Below are positions 28,270-36,477 of a stretch of 64,000 bases of DNA, piece after piece. Source of the DNA: Croceibacterium xixiisoli (GTDB lineage Bacteria > Pseudomonadota > Alphaproteobacteria > Sphingomonadales > Sphingomonadaceae); NCBI RefSeq assembly GCF_009827305.1, contig NZ_WTYJ01000002.1, positions 868,001 through 932,000 on the forward strand, given 5' to 3'. The stretch's first letter is position 1. The number at the start of each line of letters is the position of its first letter. The notes beneath the pieces are model-generated. The model made no database searches, had not been told where the DNA came from, and saw only the letters and a program-made list of their open reading frames with translations. The position numbers and the translations under genes were made by a program.

Positions 28270-28956
28270 GGCATCTCTCTCCCATTTTTCCGGAGGAATT
28301 GCGCGCCATGGGCGTGATTGTCCAGCCCTGCAGACGTTCGGATGTCTCTTCGTTGAGAGAGAAAAATGCCCCACATCAGGGGTGTCAAGCGCCACGCATT
28401 TGCGCTGCCGTCCGTGCGTGTCGCTGCCCTATTTGTGAAAGTCACAAATATTCAGCATCAGGCGTACGGGCTGTAACAATCAGGCAAATGATACACTACT
28501 GAAACGTTCTGGTTACAAACATATGTCAGCGAAAATGTTCTTCATTCAGTGCCGGCCCTTTCCCCATGCGGCGTTGTTTCTGACATAAAATGTGAGGAAG
28601 GACGCCGTGCTCATACACAAAAGTTCTGGTAAAAACGCCGCTCAATCCCAAGCATTGTTTAAAATGTACTATAAAACATAGATTTCTTCTCAAGTTACAT
28701 TTTTGAAATGGATATTGATAAAATCTTTCATTGCATCGCTGGACAGTGGAATATTTGAGTCATATGAAGTGATGATTGGACCCTGCACTTCAAAGACAGG
28801 GCCATAAAAGGGGGAGGATGCCAGCATGACAGCAGCGTAACGTCGGTCGTATTCTGTACGATGGGCTCTGTTGTCTCTGCATCTCCTGAAATTGCTGTTC
28901 GTTTCATGGCGCCAGCGGTGCCGCTGTTGGCGCGCCTTGTGCAGAAGGAGCATCAA
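28270..28956. other. AT-rich intergenic region upstream of the first TonB receptor (687 bp)
   Basis: This gap separates the divergent oxidoreductase and receptor genes. Roughly 28490-28860 is clearly AT-richer than its surroundings. A minus-strand frame of 88 codons (28690-28956) exists but has no family match by eye. The receptor promoter and ribosome binding site are expected here. Confidence 0.6.
28431..28449. promoter_or_regulatory. Perfect palindrome, candidate operator
   Basis: ATTTGTGA-AAG-TCACAAAT: 8-bp arms with a 3-nt centre, located about 160 bp upstream of the oxidoreductase-tannase operon and 510 bp upstream of the TonB receptor. It resembles a half-spaced Crp-type site but has N3 instead of N6, so a dimeric TetR- or GntR-type regulator is equally possible. 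Confidence 0.4.
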
Positions 28957-31900
28957 GTGGGGAGATTGAGCAATTCGGGCCTGGTAAAGGCTCTGCTGCT
29001 GGCGAGCAGCGCGGGCTGCTTTGCAGTGGCCAGTCCTGCCATGGCGCAGGATGCGGAGCCGGAAACGGGGGCCGAAAGCAGGGACAATGCCATCATTGTA
29101 ACCGGTTCACGCATCGCACGGCCGGATTTCGTGGCCGGCAGTCCGACCGTTTCGGTCGATTCAACCTTTCTGCAGCAGTCCAGTACCGCCGCTGTCGAAC
29201 AGCAACTCAACCGGTTGCCGCAATTCGTGGTATCCCAGTCCTCCACCGCCAAGAACAATGAAGGCGGCCTGACCCCCGCTGGTGGCGATATCCAGCCCAA
29301 CGCCACCAATACGCCTGGTGCCGCCACGGTTTCGCTGCGCGGGATCGGGTCCAACCGCACCCTGGTGCTGATCGACGGGCGCCGCGGGACACCGGGCAAT
29401 GCGACAGGTTCCGTCGATGTTTCGACCATACCAAGCTCCGCGCTGGAACGGGTCGAGGTGATCACGGGCGGCGCATCGGCGACATATGGCGCGGACGCAG
29501 TGGCGGGTGTGACCAACTTCATCCTGAAGAAGAACTTCCAGGGGATCGAACTGGATGCGCAAGCGGGCATGAGCCAGTACGGCGATGCCTTCGAATATCA
29601 GATCTCGGGCATTATCGGCAGCGACGTGGCTGATGGGCGCGGCAATGTCAGCCTGGCCATGTCGATCAACACGCGTGAGGATTCGCTCTACGCGGATCGT
29701 CCCTGGTATCGTGATCTTTGGGCGGACCCCAGCACCACATCCGGGCAGTTCTTCTTCGTTCCCCGCCCCGGCGTCACGGGCCTGGGCTTGCCGGCCAATT
29801 GCGCTGCCCTGCCGCAGGGCTGCGTGCTGAGCAATATGTTCCCCGGGGCCAATCCTGCCGTTCCGAACAACACCAATGCCGTCTACTTCAATCAGGATGG
29901 ATCGATCTTCACCACCGGCTTCAACGGGCGCGGCGGCTCGGCGGCCTGGAAACCGTGGGATGCACAGGATCGGGGCGCGTTCTGGAAAACGACCGATGTG
30001 GGGACCCTGTCCTACATCAATGCACTGACCTACCTAACGGTGCCGCTGACGCGCTACAATGCGCTGGCGCGGGGCAATTATGAAATCAACGACTGGATTG
30101 GCGTGTTCGGGCAGGCGATGTTCAGCCAGAATCAAACCCGCACCATCCAGGAACCCGGCCCGATCAGCGGGGGCTGGGGGGTCAGCATGCCCTGGGGTGA
30201 TGGGCGTTATGTCGGCAATGCGGCAACGCCGTCATCGGTTCTTGCCAATGGCACGACCAATCCGGCGTTCCGCAATCTTTACGGCGGGCTGCTTGCCTGT
30301 GCCAATGGCCCGAATGGTTGCAGCAACACCGAAGTGTTTCAGGCCGTCGTGCCGCAAAGTCTTCAGACACTGCTGAACGCGCGGCCCAATCCCAATGCCA
30401 GCTATTCGATCACCGGCTTCTTGCCCAATCCGCGTGAGACCTTTTCGAGTGTTTCCACCTACAACATGGTGGCTGGCTTTGAAGGTTCGGTACCAGGGAC
30501 CGATTGGACTTGGGAAGCTTTCGTCAATCACGGTGAATCGACGACATTCTCCTTGCAGACCGGAATGTACTCGCTGGAAAGAACCCGTGCTGTCTTCACC
30601 TCTCCCAACATGGGCCAGGGTTTCAGCTTCACCGGCAACCCGACCGGCGGCGGTTTTGGCGCCTCGACCGGTTCTTGCGCCAGCGGACTCAACTTCTTCG
30701 GTGGCTACGAGGGGATCACCCAGGACTGTCGGGAGGCGATCGCAGCAAATGTGGCCAACCGTTCTCAGACGCGACAAACCATTGCGGAATTCAACATCCA
30801 GGGTGGGCTGATCAATCTGCCTGCAGGGCGGTTGCGGTATGCTCTGGGGGCAAGCTACCGTGAAAATGTCTACCGTCTGGACAACGATACGCTGGCGACC
30901 GCTGGCCAATCCTTCCTGGATCAGGTGATCGGGATCTACCCCAGTTCCAACATGCTGGGGCAGATTGATGCACAGGAAGTCTATGGCGAACTGCTCATTC
31001 CGGTGCTGTCGGATGTGCCATTGATCAAGCAGTTCGATCTTGAGGTCGGCGGCCGTATATCGAATTACAACACCACGGGCACCAGCTACACCTACAAAGT
31101 CTTGGGTGATTGGCAGGTCAACGACTGGCTGCGCTTCCGGGGCGGGTTCAACCGCGCCGAACGGGCGCCCAATATCGCCGAATTGCTGCTCACGCCGCAG
31201 CAGGCATTCCGGACCGATATCATTGGCGATCTATGCTCGACCCGGCATAACAATCCGGCTTCGGCCAATGCTGCCACCAATGCCGGCGGCGCAGCGGCGG
31301 CGTTGGATGTCCAGGCCGTCTGCATGGAATTGATGGCGCGCGACAATGGCGGTGTGTTCATCGCACCGGATGCTGAGTTCAGCTACTACAATCCGGTCGA
31401 TGCCCAGACCCGCCAGCCCACGGGTGGGGGAACCGGCTTCTCCTACGCCATCGGCAACCAGGTTTATCGCGATACGATCGATGCCTCGACCCCGGCGTTG
31501 CGACCGGAAGTCGCGGATACCTGGACGGCCGGCTTCGTCGTGCAGTCCCCGATTAGGGGCGGATTGCTGTCTCGCTTCAACCTGACTGTCGATTATTTCA
31601 ACATCTCGATCAAGGATCCGATCGGGCAGGTGGGGGCGGGTGCCCTGCTGCAGTTCTGCATCGATCCGCAGTCCAATCCGCTGGTAACCGGAGCCAGTGC
31701 CGGCGGGCTTGGTTCTGCCCAAAGCCGTACGGCAGCACAGGCCGCGATCCAAGCCATGGCGTGCAAGAACGTGGCGCGTAATCCGACCACCGACACGGGC
31801 AATTTTGGCCAGCTCAACAGTGCCAAGATGTATGGCACTTACACCAATGACGGCAGGATTCAGCTGTCCGGAATTGATGCGCAACTGAGCTGGGCCATGG

Positions 31901-32412
31901 ATGCGGGCCCGGGTGTACTCTCGCTGAACCTCAACGGCAGCTACATGATCGATTTCAAGGTCCAGGAAACGAACAGCGGACCATTGGTGGATTATGTCGG
32001 CACCACCGGCGCCACGGTGAAGGGGCTCAATTCCGGTTCCTCGTTCGAATATCGCATCTTTGGTACGGTGGGTTATCGCTGGGGACCGGCCAATCTGTCC
32101 CTGCAGTGGCAGCATATGCCGGCGACCGAAGATGCCAACGAAGCGCTGTTCATGAACGGTCTGGCGGCGCAGGGCACCGATCAGGATGGTCTGCCCGCGT
32201 ATAATCTGTTCAATCTCAATGCGAGCTACGAATTGAACGACAACGTCCGCCTGCGGTTCGGGGTGGACAATCTGTTCAACAAATGGCCGCCGCGGACCAA
32301 TATCGATGTGAATGTCGATCCGAGCCTGGGCCAGTTGCCAGGGGGCGGTTTCAACCTGCTGCACGATGTCCAGGGGCGCCGTTTCTCGATGGGGGCAACT
32401 CTGAAGTTCTGA
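28957..32412 (+). CDS. TonB-dependent receptor (1151 aa)
   Basis: A start at GTG 28957 is chosen because AGAAGGAG (28943-28950) precedes it and it opens a Sec signal peptide (VGRLSNSG to SPAMAQ). The frame also runs back to 28861. IIVTGSRI marks the start of the plug domain, followed by SSTAAVEQQLNRLPQF and GGASATYGADAVAGV. Beta-barrel strands lead to a terminal LKF ending in Phe. The length exceeds most receptors, with long extracellular loops. It imports an unknown ligand across the outer membrane with TonB energy. It is a clear paralog of the receptor at 36478-39846, in opposite orientation. Confidence 0.92.
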   Translation: MGRLSNSGLVKALLLASSAGCFAVASPAMAQDAEPETGAESRDNAIIVTGSRIARPDFVAGSPTVSVDSTFLQQSSTAAVEQQLNRLPQFVVSQSSTAKNNEGGLTPAGGDIQPNATNTPGAATVSLRGIGSNRTLVLIDGRRGTPGNATGSVDVSTIPSSALERVEVITGGASATYGADAVAGVTNFILKKNFQGIELDAQAGMSQYGDAFEYQISGIIGSDVADGRGNVSLAMSINTREDSLYADRPWYRDLWADPSTTSGQFFFVPRPGVTGLGLPANCAALPQGCVLSNMFPGANPAVPNNTNAVYFNQDGSIFTTGFNGRGGSAAWKPWDAQDRGAFWKTTDVGTLSYINALTYLTVPLTRYNALARGNYEINDWIGVFGQAMFSQNQTRTIQEPGPISGGWGVSMPWGDGRYVGNAATPSSVLANGTTNPAFRNLYGGLLACANGPNGCSNTEVFQAVVPQSLQTLLNARPNPNASYSITGFLPNPRETFSSVSTYNMVAGFEGSVPGTDWTWEAFVNHGESTTFSLQTGMYSLERTRAVFTSPNMGQGFSFTGNPTGGGFGASTGSCASGLNFFGGYEGITQDCREAIAANVANRSQTRQTIAEFNIQGGLINLPAGRLRYALGASYRENVYRLDNDTLATAGQSFLDQVIGIYPSSNMLGQIDAQEVYGELLIPVLSDVPLIKQFDLEVGGRISNYNTTGTSYTYKVLGDWQVNDWLRFRGGFNRAERAPNIAELLLTPQQAFRTDIIGDLCSTRHNNPASANAATNAGGAAAALDVQAVCMELMARDNGGVFIAPDAEFSYYNPVDAQTRQPTGGGTGFSYAIGNQVYRDTIDASTPALRPEVADTWTAGFVVQSPIRGGLLSRFNLTVDYFNISIKDPIGQVGAGALLQFCIDPQSNPLVTGASAGGLGSAQSRTAAQAAIQAMACKNVARNPTTDTGNFGQLNSAKMYGTYTNDGRIQLSGIDAQLSWAMDAGPGVLSLNLNGSYMIDFKVQETNSGPLVDYVGTTGATVKGLNSGSSFEYRIFGTVGYRWGPANLSLQWQHMPATEDANEALFMNGLAAQGTDQDGLPAYNLFNLNASYELNDNVRLRFGVDNLFNKWPPRTNIDVNVDPSLGQLPGGGFNLLHDVQGRRFSMGATLKF

Positions 32413-32434
32413 TACTGCATGACCAATAAGCGGG

Positions 32435-32465
32435 ATGACGCCCTTCTGCTGAAGAAGGGCGTCAT
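32435..32465 (+). terminator. Terminator after the first TonB receptor
   Basis: A perfect 12-bp stem (32435-32446 with 32454-32465, 7-nt loop) 22 bp after the receptor stop codon. The trailing T-run is short (TGCGTT). Confidence 0.7.
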
Positions 32466-32653
32466 TGCGTTATAAGGCCCGCCCGTGCGGCAAGAAATGG
32501 CTTCGTCCGGCGCATTTGCGCTTTGCCGAACTGCGCCGGAGCAGCCATTGTCCGGCCCTCCTGAGCTGCCAGTGAATCACCCTGTTTCGCGCAGCCCAAG
32601 TGATAAATCGGTCCTGATCGCGGGCCATCATCATCGGACCGAAGGGCGAATTT

Positions 32654-33658
32654 GTGACGAAAAATATTCTGGTAACGGGCGCTGCCGGCTTCATCGGCGC
32701 TGCTGTCAGCAAGGCCCTGCTTGCCCGTGGCGACAGCGTGATCGGTATCGACAACCTCAACGATTATTATCAGGTCTCGTTGAAGCGGGATCGGCTGAAA
32801 GATGTCGCCGAAAACGCCGCTGGTCGCTTCCGGTTTGTCGAGGCGGATTTCGCCGATCGTGCTGCGCTGGGTCAGGCTGTGGCGGGGCAGGATTTCGACA
32901 CCATCCTGCATCTCGGCGCGCAGGCGGGCGTACGCTACTCGCTGCAGAATCCGCATGCCTATGTGGAATCCAACATCATGGGCCATTTGAACATGCTCGA
33001 ACTGGCCCGGCATCGGGATTCCATGCCGATGGTCTATGCCAGCTCCAGCTCCGTTTATGGTGGCAATGACAAAGTGCCCTTCGCGGTGGATGATCGGGTC
33101 GACCATCCGCTCTCGCTCTATGCCGCCACCAAGAAGGCGGATGAGCTGATGAGCGAAACCTATGCCCATCTCTATCGCATGCCGCTCACGGGGCTGCGCT
33201 TCTTCACCGTCTACGGCCCCTGGGGCCGACCGGACATGATGATGTGGATCTTCACCTCGAAAATCCTGGCCGGGCAGCCGATCCCCGTTTTCAATCACGG
33301 CGATATGTTTCGCGATTTCACCTTTATCGATGACATCGTCGCCGGCGTGATCGCCTGTCTGGACAATCCCCCGGCAGATGACGGCATGCTCAAGCCGGGT
33401 GGCAGCACGAAGCCGCATGCGATCTACAACATCGGCAACAATCAGTCGGAACGGTTGATGCGGGTGATCGGCCTGCTGGAAGATGCCTGTGGCCGCAAGG
33501 CAGAAATCGAAATGCTGCCGATGCAGGCGGGCGATGTTCCACGCACCTTCGCCAACATCGATGCGATTGCAGCCGATCTGGGTTATGCGCCGACCACCTC
33601 AGTCGATGTGGGCGTAGCCCGCTTCGTCGACTGGTACCGCCAATATCACGCCGTGTAG
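32654..33658 (+). CDS. NAD-dependent epimerase, UDP-glucuronate 4-epimerase-like
   Basis: 334 residues from GTG 32654 (GAAGGG at 32641-32646). An extended SDR with TGAAGFIG at 8-15, catalytic Tyr156/Lys160 in YAATKK, and VYGPWGRPDMM plus FRDFTFIDDIV, a combination typical of UDP-glucuronate/UDP-GalA 4-epimerases. These supply uronic acids for capsular or exopolysaccharide. It is followed by a pyruvyl transferase and a glycosyltransferase, supporting a role in surface polysaccharide synthesis. It converges with the pyruvyl transferase gene across a strong hairpin. Confidence 0.88.
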   Translation: MTKNILVTGAAGFIGAAVSKALLARGDSVIGIDNLNDYYQVSLKRDRLKDVAENAAGRFRFVEADFADRAALGQAVAGQDFDTILHLGAQAGVRYSLQNPHAYVESNIMGHLNMLELARHRDSMPMVYASSSSVYGGNDKVPFAVDDRVDHPLSLYAATKKADELMSETYAHLYRMPLTGLRFFTVYGPWGRPDMMMWIFTSKILAGQPIPVFNHGDMFRDFTFIDDIVAGVIACLDNPPADDGMLKPGGSTKPHAIYNIGNNQSERLMRVIGLLEDACGRKAEIEMLPMQAGDVPRTFANIDAIAADLGYAPTTSVDVGVARFVDWYRQYHAV

Positions 33659-33661
33659 CGG

Positions 33662-33711
33662 CATGTTCGTCGGGCTGCCGCAGCGGATCGCGCGGCAGCC
33701 CGACGAACATG
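33662..33711. terminator. Exceptionally strong hairpin between convergent genes
   Basis: A perfect 20-bp inverted repeat (33662-33681 with 33692-33711, 10-nt loop) between the epimerase and pyruvyl transferase stop codons. T-rich flanks are short, so it probably acts as a bidirectional terminator or an mRNA-end stabiliser. Confidence 0.75.
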
Positions 33712-33714
33712 GAT

Positions 33715-34923
33715 TTAAAGCTGCCTGACGCTTTCCCGCGCGCGCAGTTTCCAGACCGGGATCTTCTCGGCCAGCTTGCCCCGGATCGTCTCTTCCTCGC
33801 GCTGCAGCATCAGCAGGCTGTCCCACAGCGTACCTGCGGTGACATCGGGCGTCGGCAACACGTAATCGGTCGATCCGAAAAGGTCGCGATTGATGCCGAC
33901 CGCCTTGACCGAATAGGCGATCGACAGCGTCGGCACGCCCTTGGACAGGGCGCCGATCGTCGCATGCGTGCGCGCGCCCATGAAATAGCGGCACTTGCTC
34001 AGCACATGCTTGATCTGCGAAGCATTGAGCAGATCCGGCGTCATCGAAATGCGCGGCCCCAAATCCTCCATCCCCTCGATCAGCCGGCTCATATAGGCGC
34101 GGTCACTGTTGTCCCAGGTGCCGGTCAGCGGATCGACATGCGGGATCATGATCACCGACAGGCCGGTTTCGGTCGCCACGCGCCGGATGAAGGCCTTGAT
34201 ATCATTGTCGAAAGCTTCGCGCGACGCATCATCGACGCGGAACTTGCGCACCAGCGGGCTGACGTTGAAGCCCAGCCATTCATTTCCTTCCGGCATGAAG
34301 CTGCTCGTGTCGAACTCTTCCGCGTCCAGCACGAAGGCCGGGTCCGCGACAAGGTGCACATTGGTGATGCCCAGCGATGTCAGATAATCCAGGCTCGCCG
34401 TCTCGCGCACGCTGATCGTGGTATAGCGCTTGAGATGGTCGACCATCTGGCGCTCGGTCAGCGAATCCTTGAACGGACCGACCGACGCCGCCAGCAGATG
34501 CGTCGGCTTGCCCATGCGATGCGCGGCATCGACCAGCCCGGCCCAGAAATACAGCGCGTTAAGGCCGTAATCGAAGGAAATGATATCGCCGCCAGTCATC
34601 AGCACGGCATCGACATCGGCCAGCAGTTCCCGGCTGCGGCTGTCGAACTGGATGGGCAGGGCGCCCAGATTGCGCACCGCCGGCAAAGCCTTGAACACCC
34701 TGCCATAGATTTTCAGCGAGGTGGGAAAATCAGGCACCGGCACAAAGCTGATGCCATGCTGTTCGGCATCCGGCCATTGCCTGCGATCCAGCGCCGGGTC
34801 ATGGCTGGGGCACAGCAGCTGCGCTTCGGGATATTTTTCCCGGATGATCTTGGTGTTGGACCGGATCAGCGCTTCGCAGCCGCGATTGGCCATCGAAACC
34901 TGGCCGAGATAATAGAACTTCAT
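33715..34923 (-). CDS. Polysaccharide pyruvyl transferase family protein
   Basis: 402 residues from ATG 34923, with CGGAG upstream; the longer frame to 35094 overlaps the divergent glycosyltransferase start. The start YYLGQVSMANRGCEALIRS and the GGDIISFDYG and KCRYFMGARTHA segments match the family that adds pyruvyl ketals to polysaccharides (WcaK/AmsJ-type). The pyruvate donor is phosphoenolpyruvate. In exopolysaccharides such pyruvate groups add negative charge. The neighbouring glycosyltransferase and uronate epimerase support a surface-polysaccharide role. The acceptor sugar is unknown. Confidence 0.85.
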   Translation of the reverse strand: MKFYYLGQVSMANRGCEALIRSNTKIIREKYPEAQLLCPSHDPALDRRQWPDAEQHGISFVPVPDFPTSLKIYGRVFKALPAVRNLGALPIQFDSRSRELLADVDAVLMTGGDIISFDYGLNALYFWAGLVDAAHRMGKPTHLLAASVGPFKDSLTERQMVDHLKRYTTISVRETASLDYLTSLGITNVHLVADPAFVLDAEEFDTSSFMPEGNEWLGFNVSPLVRKFRVDDASREAFDNDIKAFIRRVATETGLSVIMIPHVDPLTGTWDNSDRAYMSRLIEGMEDLGPRISMTPDLLNASQIKHVLSKCRYFMGARTHATIGALSKGVPTLSIAYSVKAVGINRDLFGSTDYVLPTPDVTAGTLWDSLLMLQREEETIRGKLAEKIPVWKLRARESVRQL

Positions 34924-35065
34924 TCTGGGTCTCCGGGAATAATGCTGCATCGCTGCCGCGCAAACGCGGTCTGCAACGCCCGTAAAATCTTTCGAAGGCA
35001 GCATTGCGTCGGCGCATTGTGCAATGCAATAGGCGTGTAAATTTACATCACGGAGTGGCAGGGCA

Positions 35066-36274
35066 ATGAGCGGGCGAAGACTGATCGTGACCACGCTCGA
35101 CCTGCCCTATCCGCCCAATTACGGGCACAAGGTCGATCAGTTCAACCGCTGGAAGGGCTTTGCCGAGGCTGGCTGGAAGCTGCGGCTGATCTGCTGGAAA
35201 TCGCCCATCGATCCCGAAGGGGCGCCCGGCGATCTGGACGCCTTGCGGTCGATCTTTGAATCGATCGAAGTCATCCCCATCGGTCACGATACGGGCAGCT
35301 TCCTGCGCCGCCTGGTCCGCTTGCCGCTCTATCCCAGCCATGTTTCCGCCCGCATCCCCGATCGCGTCACGTTGAACCGGCTTACCGCAGAAGCGAAGGC
35401 CTTTGCGCCCGATGCGGTGGTCAATGACGGCATTTACGGCGGCTTCCTCGGCAATCATCTGGCCAGGGCTTGCGGCGTCCCGGCCATATTGCGCGGCCAC
35501 AATGTCGAATTCCGCTATTTCGCCCAGCAGTCCCGGCTTGCCCGCAGCACCAAGGCGCGCATCACAACCACGCTCGCCCGCCTGGGTCTGAAGCGGTGGG
35601 AAGATCGAATGACCCGGGAATCCGCCTGGTCGTTCCAGATTTCCGCCGATGATTTCGATTACTGGCGCGGGCAGGGCGTACAGAACCTGTCCTGGGCGCC
35701 CACCGTCTATCCCGGTTCGGCCCATGGTACGCTGATCCCGGCAACGGAGCGGCAATTCGATGTCGGCTATATCGGCAATATGCGCCTGCCGAACAATCTG
35801 GCCGGGCTGATCTGGTTTGTGAACGAAGTGCTGCCCATCCTGCGCCAGCTCCGCCCCGGCGTGACGCTGCGTTTTGCCGGCGCCAACCCATCGCAAGAGG
35901 CGTTGGCCCTGTTCGCCACCGCGCCCGATATCGTGCTGGTGCCCAATGCCCCCAGTGCGGACGAAATCCTTGCGCAGTCGCGCGTGCTGGTAAACCCGAT
36001 CCTGTCGGGCAGCGGCGTGAATGTGAAATCGATCGACATGCTGCGCTATGACGCCCCGATCGTCACCACCCGCATCGGCGTGCAAGGATTCCCCGCCGAC
36101 ATGCAGGATCAATTCGTCGTGCGCGATGATGCGGCCGGCTTCGCGAAGGCCATTGCAGAAAGTCTGGCCGATCCGGTCGCCCCGGCGGGCCGGGCGGAGG
36201 CTCGCGCCGTGTTTGGCCAGACGGGCCTGGATGCCCAGATCGCCGAATATCAGCGTCTGCTGCGCCAAGGCTGA
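35066..36274 (+). CDS. GT-B fold glycosyltransferase (family 4-like)
   Basis: 402 residues. The N-terminal glycosyltransferase subdomain (TLDLPYPPNYGHKVDQF, RGHNVEFRYFAQQ) and the C-terminal donor subdomain (DVGYIGNMRLPNNLAG, then LVNPILSGSGVNVKSIDML ending in MLRYDAPIVTTR) give the typical GT-B signature. The G-S-G-V-N-V-K segment replaces the common E-G-x-x-x-x-x-E motif. It probably transfers a sugar during surface polysaccharide assembly at the cytoplasmic membrane. It is divergent from the pyruvyl transferase (142-bp gap). Confidence 0.87.
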   Translation: MSGRRLIVTTLDLPYPPNYGHKVDQFNRWKGFAEAGWKLRLICWKSPIDPEGAPGDLDALRSIFESIEVIPIGHDTGSFLRRLVRLPLYPSHVSARIPDRVTLNRLTAEAKAFAPDAVVNDGIYGGFLGNHLARACGVPAILRGHNVEFRYFAQQSRLARSTKARITTTLARLGLKRWEDRMTRESAWSFQISADDFDYWRGQGVQNLSWAPTVYPGSAHGTLIPATERQFDVGYIGNMRLPNNLAGLIWFVNEVLPILRQLRPGVTLRFAGANPSQEALALFATAPDIVLVPNAPSADEILAQSRVLVNPILSGSGVNVKSIDMLRYDAPIVTTRIGVQGFPADMQDQFVVRDDAAGFAKAIAESLADPVAPAGRAEARAVFGQTGLDAQIAEYQRLLRQG

Positions 36275-36424
36275 CGCGCCAGACCGCCTGTCGCAGCGGT
36301 CGGCGGATAATCTGATTTCGATATAATGATTTATCGCGCCATGCCTCGCATGGTGCGTCGGCTTGTCGTGCCCGGCGTCAGCATCATTCGGTGCAAACAG
36401 GCGCCAGCATTGCGCAAAAAAAAA

Positions 36425-36448
36425 TGGCCCTCCCCGAAGGGAGGGCCA
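36425..36448 (-). terminator. Rho-independent terminator of the second TonB receptor
   Basis: A perfect 10-bp stem (36425-36434 with 36439-36448) with a CGAA loop. The left flank is a run of nine or more A, so on the minus strand the stem is followed by a long T-run. Confidence 0.9.
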
Positions 36449-36477
36449 GATCATGTGTCGTCTTATGATTACGCGGA

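Noticed and set aside
28431-28449. Palindrome considered as a Crp binding site
   Set aside because: Half-sites TGTGA/TCACA are right but the spacing is three bases instead of six, so it is listed only as a generic operator candidate.
28690-28956. 88-codon minus-strand frame in the AT-rich gap
   Set aside because: No family resemblance and no clear ribosome binding site; kept only as part of the AT-rich finding.
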